A stretch of 50,817 nucleotides of DNA from JBCBZH01 sp039815415. GTDB lineage: Bacteria; Bacteroidota; Rhodothermia; Rhodothermales; Rubricoccaceae. Numbering within the stretch: position 1 is the stretch's first letter; each line of letters starts with the position of its first letter. The notes beneath the pieces are model-generated. The model did not search any database. It was given only the letters and a program-made list of their open reading frames with translations, and was not told the DNA's origin. Below are positions 7,495 through 15,671 of the stretch, one piece after another. A program made the position numbers and the translations under genes. The stretch spans positions 1 through 50,817 of the forward strand of contig JBCBZH010000002.1 in the NCBI GenBank assembly GCA_039815415.1, given 5' to 3'.

Positions 7495-8460
7495 TCAACG
7501 AGCTGGAGATGGGGGCGCGTCGCTCCGAAGCACCCGAAGCCCCGCCAGCCCGGTGAACAGAACGAGGCCGGTGAGCAGCGCAAAGGTGAGAACATCGGGG
7601 GCGAACAGTGGCTGGGCACGAAGGGCTTGCTGGAGCAGAAGGCCGAAGATGCCTGCGTACGCCAGGCCGCCGAGGCGTAGCAGACGGCGCCGCTGGCGGT
7701 TTGTGAGCGATTGGAGGCGCATCAGACCGAGCGCGAGCAGCGGGAGTACTTGCAGGCCGTGCAGGCCCCAGAAGTGCGGCACACGGAGGTCGCCGCCTAC
7801 TGTGCTCCACCCGAGGAAGGGAAGGCCGGGGCCTCCGTCCGGCACGCCCACCGCATGGGCACCCACCGTCTCCGGGCGCGCGTCGGCGAAACTCGCTCGC
7901 TGCTCCGGGGTCGGCGCTGTCATCAACGGACCGACGGCGCCACCTGCGAGCGCCATCGCGAGCGCCCAGAGCGTGGCCTGCTTCCACAGGCGGTCGGTTG
8001 CGGGCTGGCGAAGAATCGCGATGGCGGCGACGAGCGTGAGCACACTGAGCGCGGCGATCATCGTGCCCATTGAGGAGAACACGGCCGCGTCGAAGGCGGT
8101 GCTGATGTTGAAGTGACTGCGGACGCCGCGCACGGCCTGCATGGCAATGAGCACCGTCTCCGCGACCAGAATGAGACTGACGCCCCAGCCGATGATCCGG
8201 CCCACCCAGCGCCCACGCAGCGGGTGGATCAGCGCCGCCAGCCCGAGGGCGTAGAGCGCGCCTGAGATACAGAACTTGAGGGGCTTGATCCAGATGGGCT
8301 CTCCCAGAAGCATCCGAGGGTCCACGGCCAGCCCGCCGAGGCATACGAGGGCCAGAAGCCCCATCGCTGCGGCCGACACAACGAGGGGGGGGCTGATGCG
8401 CCACAGGAGGCGGAGCCACGAGGGAGACGAGGGGGGCGATGAGACGAGAGCGGTGTTCAT
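7495..8460 (-). CDS. Multi-pass membrane protein, unknown function
   Basis: 321 aa with about eight hydrophobic helices. Recognisable spots are EPIWIKPLKFCISGALYALG near the N-terminus, SHFNISTAFDAAVFSSMGTMIA in the middle, and RVPHFWGLHGLQVLPLLALG near the C-terminus, where a His pair (HFWGLHG) in a helix could bind a metal or haem. I have seen similar unnamed proteins in other bacteria but know no function. It lies 30 bp downstream of the lipoprotein gene and 48 bp upstream of the ABA4-like gene. Confidence 0.75.
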   Translation of the reverse strand: MNTALVSSPPSSPSWLRLLWRISPPLVVSAAAMGLLALVCLGGLAVDPRMLLGEPIWIKPLKFCISGALYALGLAALIHPLRGRWVGRIIGWGVSLILVAETVLIAMQAVRGVRSHFNISTAFDAAVFSSMGTMIAALSVLTLVAAIAILRQPATDRLWKQATLWALAMALAGGAVGPLMTAPTPEQRASFADARPETVGAHAVGVPDGGPGLPFLGWSTVGGDLRVPHFWGLHGLQVLPLLALGLMRLQSLTNRQRRRLLRLGGLAYAGIFGLLLQQALRAQPLFAPDVLTFALLTGLVLFTGLAGLRVLRSDAPPSPAR

Positions 8461-8490
8461 GGCGAGAGCCGGCTGGAGGAGACGGGGCGA

Positions 8491-8913
8491 CTACTGGACC
8501 TTCGTGGCGGAGAAGGCATACGTGCCCAGTCCGTCGATCTCGTTGGTGCCGGTGACGGTGCTGTCTACCAGCGTACCGGTGATCCGGAAGCCTGCTGGCC
8601 CGCCCATCGTGCGGAGCACGCCGGTCCACGTGACGGCCTCTCCGTTCACGACGAGGAAGCTGTTCTGGACCTCGTTCGAAACAAGTCCGGGAGCGCCCAT
8701 CCGGTGACCAGCAGGATCAGCTGTGAGGATGTAGTCGCCGTTGACGACCTGGCCGTTGCGCTCGGCGGTATAGGTCCACGTGCCAAGCAGGTGAGCCGGA
8801 ATGGTCTCAGCGCTTGTCGGCGCGCTGGTGGTCGGAGCCGCCTCGAGTTGGGGTGTGGATGCGCAACCGGCAAGGAGGGCGAGAGCAAGTGTGGAGAGAA
8901 GGGTGATGCGCAT
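8491..8913 (-). CDS. Small secreted lipoprotein, lipocalin-like
   Basis: 140 aa from the ATG at 8913. Signal and lipobox: MRITLLSTLALALLAGCAS. The mature part has the pattern LLGTWTYTAERNGQVVNGDYILT...GYAF-like beta strands, as in small lipocalin-like proteins that assay as 'cost of synthesis' unknowns. The longer upstream frame to 9099 has no signal at its start, so the internal ATG is preferred. Function unknown. Confidence 0.75.
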   Translation of the reverse strand: MRITLLSTLALALLAGCASTPQLEAAPTTSAPTSAETIPAHLLGTWTYTAERNGQVVNGDYILTADPAGHRMGAPGLVSNEVQNSFLVVNGEAVTWTGVLRTMGGPAGFRITGTLVDSTVTGTNEIDGLGTYAFSATKVQ

Positions 8914-9035
8914 GGTGCGTCGGGCTGGTGTGCCTCCAGGATTCACCCGATGCTCCAGGAATCCATGCGATTGGCGATCAACGGCGCGGGGTTCTGACGA
9001 ACGGTTCCATAGAGCGATGAGCGGTGGGCCGGTTC

Positions 9036-9090
9036 CGCCAGCTCGAGAAGGTTCCAGTTGGCTTCGTCCTGGTGTTGCCTCGAGCTGGCG
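9036..9090. repeat. Inverted pair of the iterated word in a gap
   Basis: CGCCAGCTCGAG (9036-9047) and CTCGAGCTGGCG (9079-9090) are perfect inverted copies separated by 31 bp. They lie just downstream of the LytTR gene stop (9106). The long loop makes a terminator less certain than at the other sites. Confidence 0.7.
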
Positions 9091-9105
9091 ATGCAGCATC
9101 TTCGA

Positions 9106-9897
9106 CTACCCTCCGAGCAGGGCGCGCACTGCGGCTACGCGCCGCCGGGCCAACGGCACGTCCGCCCCGTCTGAGAGGCGAACGCGGTACGTTCCCGAGA
9201 ACCACGGCACCAGCTCGCGCACGGCCCGCACGTTGACCAACACCGAGCGGTGGACGCGGACGAACTGACGCGGGTCCAGGCGTGCTTCCAGCGCGTCGAG
9301 CGTGAAGTCCACGAGCCCGGGGCGATCTCCGGGTGTGACGCCGGGAAACGGGTACGCCATCGTGGTTTTGGACTCGGCCTCGATGCGAGCGATGTCTTGC
9401 GTGGCGACCACCCAGAGGCGGCGACCGGCCTGAAGAGTCAGGCGGTCGAGCGATGGTGTGTCCGGCGTCGGCGGTTCCACAGGCGCCAGCTCGCTGTCCA
9501 GCATGGCCTCGATCTGTTCAGCGGCGCGGGCGCGCTGCGTCGAGCTGGCGAGGCGGTCGAGGGCGGTTTTCAGCCGAGCGGGGCGGACCGGCTTCGTGAG
9601 GTAGTCGATGGCGTGGACGTCGAAGGCGCGCACGGCATAGGCATCGAACGCCGTCACGAACACGATGGCCGGACGCGTCTCTGGATCGAGCAGGTCCACC
9701 ACATCGAATCCGTCGAGGCCCGGCATCTCGATGTCCAGGAACAGCACATCGGGGCGGAGTACGGCGACCTGTTCCAGCGCCTCGGTGCCATTCGAGGCCG
9801 AGCCCACCACGTTGGCGCCCGACTCGCGGAGCAGAAGGTCCATCCGCTCCCGGGCGAGTGGCTCGTCATCGACGATCAGGCAGCGAAGCGGCGTCAT
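9106..9897 (-). CDS. LytTR-type response regulator (LytR/AlgR family)
   Basis: 263 aa. The receiver domain spans 1-120: acidic pair in CLIVDDEP, phospho-acceptor D55 in VLFLDIEMPG, TAFDAYAVRAFD, and Lys of DYLTKPVRP. The LytTR DNA-binding domain is about 155-263 (RRLWVVATQDIARIEAESKTT, RQFVRVHRSVLVNVRAVREL). The kinase gene upstream overlaps it by 4 bp (ATGA), forming a two-component pair. The target genes are unknown. Confidence 0.95.
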   Translation of the reverse strand: MTPLRCLIVDDEPLARERMDLLLRESGANVVGSASNGTEALEQVAVLRPDVLFLDIEMPGLDGFDVVDLLDPETRPAIVFVTAFDAYAVRAFDVHAIDYLTKPVRPARLKTALDRLASSTQRARAAEQIEAMLDSELAPVEPPTPDTPSLDRLTLQAGRRLWVVATQDIARIEAESKTTMAYPFPGVTPGDRPGLVDFTLDALEARLDPRQFVRVHRSVLVNVRAVRELVPWFSGTYRVRLSDGADVPLARRRVAAVRALLGG

Positions 9898-10934
9898 GGG
9901 TGGAGGGGAAGCCGGACGATGACGGTTCCGCCGCCGTCGGTGTCGTCGAGCGCCAGCTCGGCGCGGTCGTGGTACGCCCGAAGGCGCTCAGCGACATTCG
10001 TGAGCCCCGTTCCGCGCCCGAGGACGTGCTCGATGTCGTCGCTGCCGAAGCCGGGGCCGGTGTCGGAGACGCGAACCACCAGTGTGCGGTCCGTCGTGAT
10101 GGCGTGGATCCGAACCGTGCCGCGCCCATCGCGCTGGCGAACCCCGTGCTTGACGGCGTTCTCGACCAGCGGCTGCAGCACGAGGCTCGGGACTGGTGTG
10201 CCCGCCAGCTCGTCCGGGACGTCGATCTCTACCGTCAGGTCCTCGCCGTAGCGCGCCTGCTCGATGTCGAGGTAGAGCCGGGCTGAGTCGATCTCCTCAG
10301 CGAGCGTCACCGTGGGACGGTCCGACGCTGCAAGGCTGTAGCGGAACAGGTCGGCGAGCGTCTCGGTGACGCGCTCGGCGGCTTCGGGCCGCACGCGGAC
10401 GAGTGCGGCGATGGTGTTGAGCGCGTTGAACAGGAAGTGGGGATTGATCTGGGCTCGGAGCGCTCGCAGTTCAGCGGCTACCGCTGCGGCTTCGCTGGCC
10501 CGGAGGCGCTGAACAGCCAGCGCGCCGTAGAGGACCGTCGCCAGCACAGCGGTTGAGATCGCAGCGACGAAGGCGATGATGGCGAACACAGGAAGGGGCG
10601 TCACGCCATCGATAAGCCGGAGAAGGGCAGAGACGGTGGTGAACGAGATCAGCGTAGACGCCACCAGTGCGGCCACATGTCGGGCTACATCGGTGGCGCT
10701 GCGGAGCGCCCAGCGCGTGAGGGTCCACTGGGACGTAGCGACGGTGACGGGCCACATCACGCCCACGTAGAGCGTCGCGCGAAGCAGCGAGTCGAGCAGC
10801 GTGGACCATCGCCACGGATACCCATACGTCAGCCCGATCCCCATGTGCACGGCGAAGCCAGACACGAGGATGGTCGCGACCGGCACGCCGAACAGGACGG
10901 CGCGAGACAGGCGAAAGGGAGGCTCGGAAGGCAT
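9894..10934 (-). CDS. LytS-like sensor histidine kinase
   Basis: 346 aa from the ATG at 10934; a GTG at 10958 is an alternative. About four transmembrane helices occupy residues 10-145. The His_kinase domain has the motif RAQINPHFLFNALN with the phospho-His near residue 166, and the HATPase_c domain has LVLQPLVENAVKHG and SDTGPGFG...GRGTGLTNVAERL. Its stop overlaps the regulator start. The membrane sensor part resembles no named ligand domain. Confidence 0.93.
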   Translation of the reverse strand: MPSEPPFRLSRAVLFGVPVATILVSGFAVHMGIGLTYGYPWRWSTLLDSLLRATLYVGVMWPVTVATSQWTLTRWALRSATDVARHVAALVASTLISFTTVSALLRLIDGVTPLPVFAIIAFVAAISTAVLATVLYGALAVQRLRASEAAAVAAELRALRAQINPHFLFNALNTIAALVRVRPEAAERVTETLADLFRYSLAASDRPTVTLAEEIDSARLYLDIEQARYGEDLTVEIDVPDELAGTPVPSLVLQPLVENAVKHGVRQRDGRGTVRIHAITTDRTLVVRVSDTGPGFGSDDIEHVLGRGTGLTNVAERLRAYHDRAELALDDTDGGGTVIVRLPLHP

Positions 10935-11087
10935 CGTGCCGGACAGACTACGCCGCACAGACCCCGTCTTGCCGACCGTTCATCCGCTGTGGCAACCGTT
11001 CGTCGGAGACGCCTACCGTTGATCGCTTGGTCGTTTCGAGCTGGCGAATCGGAGCGGAACCTGTGGCTCTCACACGCCTGCTCCGCC

Positions 11088-11501
11088 ATGTCCATCCTGC
11101 TCCACATTGCCGCGTTTCTCGCCCTGTTCGCTGCCGGGCCGCCACCGATGGCGCTGCTCCAGATTGATGTCGAGGGCCTGAAGTCCAACGATGGCTCCGT
11201 CCGCATCGCCATCTTCGATTCCGAAGACACCTTTCTAGGGGAAGCGCGTGAAGCGTCCATCCGGCCCATCGTCGGGCGCAAGAGCGCGTGGGCCGTTGCG
11301 CTTCCGCCCGGCGACTACGCCATCGCTGTGCATCACGACGAGGATGGCGACGGCGAGATGGCGACGGGGCTCTTCGGTCTGCCGTCTGAGCCTGTTGGGT
11401 TTTCTAGAGGCGCACGCATCGCCTTCGGGCCACCCAAGTGGCGCCGCGCAGCGTTTTCGCTTCCCGCAGCAGGGGCTACGGTCACGATCCGCGTGCGCTA
11501 A
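11088..11501 (+). CDS. DUF2141 secreted protein
   Basis: 137 aa from the ATG at 11088, beginning with a signal peptide (MSILLHIAAFLALFAAG). The blocks DGSVRIAIFDSEDTFL, LPPGDYAIAVHHDEDGDGEM and LFGLPSEPVGFSRGARIAFGPPKWRRAAF are the standard DUF2141 pattern, including the acidic DEDGDGE loop that may bind calcium. The role is unknown. Its stop is 3 bp from the convergent monooxygenase stop. A copy of TCGAGCTGGCGA (11036-11047) lies in its upstream region. Confidence 0.88.
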   Translation: MSILLHIAAFLALFAAGPPPMALLQIDVEGLKSNDGSVRIAIFDSEDTFLGEAREASIRPIVGRKSAWAVALPPGDYAIAVHHDEDGDGEMATGLFGLPSEPVGFSRGARIAFGPPKWRRAAFSLPAAGATVTIRVR

Positions 11502-11504
11502 GCC

Positions 11505-13043
11505 TCAGCGAAGCGAGAGCGCACGCCGGAGGTCGGCTACGGCCTGGGCTTTGGCGTGTCGCTTGTAGATCCCAAACACCAGCCGGTCGGGGCGCGCGAC
11601 GATCACGCACGGCTCGGCGCTCGCCCATGCGGTCAGCAGCCCATCGGGGTCCCAGACGCCTGCACCCAGGGTGACACACGTGGCCTCGAGCTGGCGCCAG
11701 ACTGGATCCTGGCCTGCCCACGTCTCTGCATCCAGCCCGATGCCGATGACGGCGAAGCCGAGGCCCAGCACATCGTCCAGACGCAGCACCGCATCGCCCC
11801 GGCCCACCATGGGCTGTGGCAGTCGGGCTTCGTCGGGTCGCCAGCTCGGTCCGTGATTTGGCGTCAGCCAGGTGGCGAGAGCGGTCTCGACGCGCGGCAG
11901 CGGCGCCTCGATGGACCGGAGGCGCGGCCCCAGCCCGATGCGGTTCGCCAGCCCGAGGAGCGCGTTTCGGAGATGGGCGAGGGGGCCGGACGCGGAGATG
12001 AGGCGCCCGAGGCGGACCGCCAGCCGGGTGGTGGCCTCTACGTGGGGCCGACGCTCGGCCTCGTAGACGTCTAGGAGAGTCGGGTCCGCCGCGCCGCGCA
12101 CCACCAGCTCGAGCATCCAGGCGAGCGTAGCGCTGTCGTGGAGCCCTGCGCCGAGGCCCTGACCCAGAAACGGCGGCATCTGATGCGCGGCATCGCCTGC
12201 GATCAGCACGCGGTCCTTGCGCCACCCCTGGGCCGTGAGGTCGTGGAAGGTGTACAACGTCGCGCGTTCGATCTCGACCTGAACCGGGTCGATCCACGCG
12301 GAAAGCCGTTCCCGGACGGCGTCGGGCTGGCGAAGGAGCGCGGCATCCTCGCAGTCGGCCAGCTTGAACTCCCAGCGCCGCCGGCGCCCCGGAAAGGGGA
12401 CGTAGGTGGCGGGCTGGCGTGGGTTGGCGATCTGGAGCAGGCGGTTGGGCAGCGGCGCGTCCTCCGGCACGAGGGCATCGACCACCAGCCACGTTTGCTC
12501 GAAGCGCCCGCCCCGGAGCGGGCTGCCCATCGCTTCGCGGACCACGCTCCGGGCGCCATCGCAGCCGACGACGTAGGTGGCGCGAATGGAAAACGGAGCG
12601 GCTGCAGTCCCCGAGACCGTTACGCCCTCTGCGTCGGGCTCGATGCGCTCGATGGTGTGCCCCATGTACACATCGACGGTCGCTAGCTCGTCCAGCCGGG
12701 CCCGCAGCGCCGTCTCGACGGTCGGTTGGTGGATGAGTAGGCCAGCGGGAAGGTTCACTGGCCAGCGGGGGCGGGGACGAGCACGCAAGAGACGGGCTCG
12801 CTTGGCATTGACCAGATCGAATCCGTCGATGGGACGTCCGTGGTCGAGCAGATCGTCCAAGATGCCGACGCTCTGGAGCACGCGCAGGGCGTCCTCATCC
12901 AGGTGCGCTGCGCGAGGGAGCGTGTGGGGCTTTGTGGACTGTTCGAAGACTGCCACCCGAAGACCGCGTGCGCCGAGCCGGGCCGCCAGCGCGGCGCCGA
13001 CGGGGCCGAGGCCCACGATGGCGATGTCAGTCGGGGTGTGCAT
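11505..13043 (-). CDS. FAD-dependent aromatic-ring monooxygenase (MhpA/PheA-like)
   Basis: 512 aa from the ATG at 13043. FAD/NADPH-binding motifs in order: GLGPVGAALAARLG near residue 10, the DG motif in VVGCDGARSVVREAMG, and the GD motif in VLIAGDAAHQMPPFLGQGLGAGLHD. A C-terminal thioredoxin-like tail fits the MhpA (3-(3-hydroxyphenyl)propionate hydroxylase) group of flavoprotein hydroxylases. The substrate cannot be set from sequence; no ring-cleavage genes are nearby. A longer frame to 13130 crosses the divergent promoter and is not used. Confidence 0.88.
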   Translation of the reverse strand: MHTPTDIAIVGLGPVGAALAARLGARGLRVAVFEQSTKPHTLPRAAHLDEDALRVLQSVGILDDLLDHGRPIDGFDLVNAKRARLLRARPRPRWPVNLPAGLLIHQPTVETALRARLDELATVDVYMGHTIERIEPDAEGVTVSGTAAAPFSIRATYVVGCDGARSVVREAMGSPLRGGRFEQTWLVVDALVPEDAPLPNRLLQIANPRQPATYVPFPGRRRRWEFKLADCEDAALLRQPDAVRERLSAWIDPVQVEIERATLYTFHDLTAQGWRKDRVLIAGDAAHQMPPFLGQGLGAGLHDSATLAWMLELVVRGAADPTLLDVYEAERRPHVEATTRLAVRLGRLISASGPLAHLRNALLGLANRIGLGPRLRSIEAPLPRVETALATWLTPNHGPSWRPDEARLPQPMVGRGDAVLRLDDVLGLGFAVIGIGLDAETWAGQDPVWRQLEATCVTLGAGVWDPDGLLTAWASAEPCVIVARPDRLVFGIYKRHAKAQAVADLRRALSLR

Positions 13044-13095
13044 GAGGAACGGACACGAGGCGTCCACGCCATCTATTCCGCACGCCCGAAACTTG

Positions 13096-13122
13096 TTGCT
13101 TGGATGGTCGTGAAGTACTTTG
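13096..13122 (+). promoter_or_regulatory. Probable promoter of the DUF1361 gene
   Basis: TTG (13096-13098), 17 bp, then TACTTTG (13116-13122), 24 nt before the ATG. It resembles the Bacteroidota TTG / TAnnTTTG arrangement. Confidence 0.4.
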
Positions 13123-13145
13123 CATTTCAAAGAAACGACATACCC

Positions 13146-13811
13146 ATGCTCTCGTCTCCGTCTCGTCGGCTCACCGTCAGTGCGCTGCTCACGCTCTGGG
13201 TGGCGGCGCTTCTCGTCACGCGCATCGCCCTCACCGGCTCGCCCTTCGGTCTGTTTCTCGTCTGGAACCTGTTCCTGGCTACCGTTCCCCTGATGGCGTC
13301 CACCGCGCTGGTGGCGCTAGACGCGAAGGGAGGACACCGGCTCGCGTGCCTCGGGCTGGCGACCGTCTGGCTGCTGTTTCTGCCCAACGCGCCCTACATC
13401 CTGACCGATCTCGTGCATCTGGCCGAGCGCCCGCCGGTCCCGTTCTGGTTTGACCTCGCGCTACTGCTCTCCGCGGCGGGCACAGGTCTGCTGAGTGGCT
13501 ACGTCGCGCTGGCGGACGTGCAGGGCGTGGTGGCCCGTCACTGGGGCCACCGGGTGGCGTGGGCAGGCTCCGTGGGCGTGCTCTTCCTCAGCGCGTTCGG
13601 GATCTACCTGGGCCGCGAGCTGCGGTGGAACTCGTGGGACGTGCTGACGGCCCCCGGTTCGCTCGCCACGGACATTCTTGCTCGCATCGCCGATCCGTTC
13701 GCCCATCCCACGACAGTGGTGATGACGCTGGTCTTCGGCGGGATGCTGACGCTGGGTTACGTGGTGCTCCACGCGCTGGCGATGCCTGAGCGGGAAAAGG
13801 GCCATGCGTGA
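13146..13811 (+). CDS. DUF1361 membrane protein
   Basis: 221 aa from the ATG at 13146. About six helices carry the family signature: LVWNLFLATVPLM, WLLFLPNAPYILTDLVHL, PFWFDLALLLSAAGTGLLSGYVAL and FGIYLGRELRWNSWDVL. DUF1361 proteins are widespread with no known role. The following small gene overlaps by 8 bp, so both are likely translated together. Confidence 0.9.
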   Translation: MLSSPSRRLTVSALLTLWVAALLVTRIALTGSPFGLFLVWNLFLATVPLMASTALVALDAKGGHRLACLGLATVWLLFLPNAPYILTDLVHLAERPPVPFWFDLALLLSAAGTGLLSGYVALADVQGVVARHWGHRVAWAGSVGVLFLSAFGIYLGRELRWNSWDVLTAPGSLATDILARIADPFAHPTTVVMTLVFGGMLTLGYVVLHALAMPEREKGHA

Positions 13812-14238
13812 GGCTCTGCTCGGCGGATTGGCCTTCGGAGTGGCGGCTCTTGTGATGTCCTTAATGTCTGCTCTCTTGTGGTGGGACTTGGCATGGATCG
13901 CGGTTCAATTCTCGACACCTACCGCCTTTCTGATTGGTGCAATCAGTGGTCCCCGGCTCGCCGCAGATGCACGGCAGTCCCGCAATCCCAAACGGGGCGT
14001 TGTGCGTGGGGCAATCGTGACACTGGTGTGCTATGTCCTCAGCGCGTTCGTCCTTGCGGTGTGGCTACACAGGGGCCTGGGTGGCCTCAGTGAGGCTTCC
14101 CTTTTGTTCGAGGTGCTTGGGGGCGTCGGGGGTATTTCCTTTGTGTTCTTATGTGGAGCCTTCTGCTTGCCAGTGGCACTCCCTTCGGGTATGGTTGCAG
14201 GATGGTGGTTCTACTCTCGCCAGGTTGACGAGGTATGA
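13804..14238 (+). CDS. Small multi-pass membrane protein, unknown
   Basis: 144 aa with four likely helices (about 5-28, 35-50, 68-90, 105-135). It overlaps the DUF1361 stop by 8 bp. Base composition is visibly lower in GC than its neighbours, with codons such as TTA and CTT, which hints at later acquisition. No family recognised. Confidence 0.65.
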   Translation: MREALLGGLAFGVAALVMSLMSALLWWDLAWIAVQFSTPTAFLIGAISGPRLAADARQSRNPKRGVVRGAIVTLVCYVLSAFVLAVWLHRGLGGLSEASLLFEVLGGVGGISFVFLCGAFCLPVALPSGMVAGWWFYSRQVDEV

Positions 14239-14538
14239 GTCTCGCAGCTTGCCTCTTGATGTCATTCCGAACTTGATTCGGAATCTCAGGCTAGCGATCC
14301 CTTACAGCCAAGCTCGTTCGCGTTGACAGGGGCCACGTTTCGCGCTGCCTTTCGCCCCTTGCCGTCATGCCTGCGTAGGCAGGCATCCACTCGCCAGCTC
14401 GAGCAGAGACTACGAGCCCGCTGTCTACCCGAGTGAGCTACGCTATAAGCTTCGATTACGAGATCCTGAATCAAGTTGGCTGGCGCCGTCCTTCGGGTCA
14501 GGATGACAAGGCTGAACGGATCGAGCTGGTGATTCTCA
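14239..14538. other. 300-bp gap filled by extragenic repeats
   Basis: No gene is supported. The gap holds a composite palindromic repeat (14261-14508), one copy of TCGCCAGCTCGA (14391-14402), and a hairpin that overlaps the aldo/keto reductase stop (14521-14547). Confidence 0.8.
14261..14508. repeat. Composite REP-like element
   Basis: The left end carries GTCATTCCGAACTTGATTCG, followed by GAATCTC. The right end carries AGATCCTGAATCAAGTT (14461-14477) and CAGGATGACA (14499-14508), so the outer words are inverted relatives. The middle contains a separate hairpin word, GTCATGCCTGCGTAGGCA, then GGCATCC (14364-14388). Words of both kinds are known as extragenic repeats in many genomes. The element separates two convergent genes. 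Confidence 0.65.
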
Positions 14539-14547
14539 TCAGCTCGA
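14521..14547. terminator. Hairpin at the end of the aldo/keto reductase gene
   Basis: TCGAGCTGGTGA (14521-14532) and TCATCAGCTCGA (14536-14547) pair with one mismatch around a 3-nt loop. The arms are degenerate forms of the iterated word. The gene's TGA lies inside the right arm. Confidence 0.4.
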
Positions 14548-15546
14548 GAGGATGCCCTCAATCCGCGCCAGCTCGTCGTCGGTGAGCGGCGGCTGAGACA
14601 GCATCGCCACGGCCTCCTCGATCTGGGCCACCCGGCTGGCGCCGATGAGCGTCGAGGTGACTTCGGGGCGATGCCGCGTCCACGCCAGCGCGAGCTGCGC
14701 CATCGACTGGTCGCGGGCCCGGGCGATCTCACGGAGTTGCCGGACCGTCTCCACCACGTCGTCTGTCACCTGATCGGCCTTGAGGAAGCCCGATGCCTTC
14801 GCCGCGCGGGAGTCCGCCGGGATGCCGTCGAGGTACTTGTCGGTCAGCAGCCCCTGCGCCAGCGGCGAGAACACGATGCTCCCGACGCCCTCGTCCGCCA
14901 ACACGTCGAACAGGCCCGTCTCGGGCCAGCGCTCCATCAGGTTGTACTTGGGCTGGTGGATCAGAAGCGGCGCGCCGAGCTGGCGAAGGATCTGCGCCGC
15001 CTCGCGCGTGACGTCCGGCGGATAGTTGGAGATGCCGACGTACAGTGCCTTGCCTGCGTGGACCGCGTGGGCCAGCGCGCCCATCGTCTCTTCGAGTGGC
15101 GTGTCCGGGTCGGGACGGTGGCTGTAGAAGATGTCCACGTACTCGAGGCCCATTCGGCGGAGGCTCTGGTCGAGGCTCGAGAGGAGATACTTGCGCGAGC
15201 CGTGGTCGCCGTAGGGACCGGGACCCATCCTGTAGCCGGCCTTGGTCGAAATCACCAGCTCGTCGCGGTAGGCGGTGAGGTCGCCTGCGAGGATGCGTCC
15301 GAACGTCTCCTCAGCGGAGCCAGGCTCCGGGCCGTAGTTGTTGGCGAGATCGAAATGCGTGATGCCGAGGTCGAAGGCGCGGAGTGCCATCGCACGCGCG
15401 TTCTCGAACGAGTCCACACTGCCGAAGTTGTGCCACAGGCCCAGCGAAATGGGTGGCAGCTTCAGGCCACTCCGCCCACACCGGATGGTTTCCATTGTGT
15501 CGTAGCGGTCGGCGGCAGGGGTGTAGAGCGTGGAGCGGTAGAGCAT
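14539..15546 (-). CDS. Aldo/keto reductase, YghZ-like (L-glyceraldehyde 3-phosphate reductase group)
   Basis: 335 aa from the ATG at 15546. It is close to E. coli YghZ/Gpr in block after block: RYDTMETIRCGRSGLKLP, SLGLWHNFG, FDLGITHFDLANNYGPEPGSAEE, RDELVISTKAGYRMGPGPYG, SRKYLLSSLDQSLRRMGLEY, VDIFYSHRPD. The catalytic tetrad Asp (FDLANN), Tyr (NNYG), Lys (STKAG) and His (YSHR) is complete. The enzyme reduces aldehydes with NADPH in a TIM barrel. Physiological substrate here is unproven. Confidence 0.93.
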   Translation of the reverse strand: MLYRSTLYTPAADRYDTMETIRCGRSGLKLPPISLGLWHNFGSVDSFENARAMALRAFDLGITHFDLANNYGPEPGSAEETFGRILAGDLTAYRDELVISTKAGYRMGPGPYGDHGSRKYLLSSLDQSLRRMGLEYVDIFYSHRPDPDTPLEETMGALAHAVHAGKALYVGISNYPPDVTREAAQILRQLGAPLLIHQPKYNLMERWPETGLFDVLADEGVGSIVFSPLAQGLLTDKYLDGIPADSRAAKASGFLKADQVTDDVVETVRQLREIARARDQSMAQLALAWTRHRPEVTSTLIGASRVAQIEEAVAMLSQPPLTDDELARIEGILSS

Positions 15547-15634
15547 GGCATCGGGCTGGCGGAGGAGTGCAGAATGCCGACGCTGTGGGTGAAGGTCCAC
15601 GGCGTCTCGCCCTGGGGTGGCCTCCGACCGACTC

Positions 15635-15641
15635 TATCTTC
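15635..15641 (+). promoter_or_regulatory. Possible -7 promoter element
   Basis: TATCTTC, 31 nt before the GTG start of the first PPC-repeat protein and within the divergent gap with the aldo/keto reductase. Confidence 0.3.
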
Positions 15642-15671
15642 CTCCGCACCGCCGTCCAGGGCCTGTCCCCC

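Noticed and set aside
6587..8629. A 680-codon minus-strand frame spanning RidA to the membrane protein
   Set aside because: Only its last 126 codons (RidA) make sense; the rest is an Arg/Pro-rich shadow of other genes.
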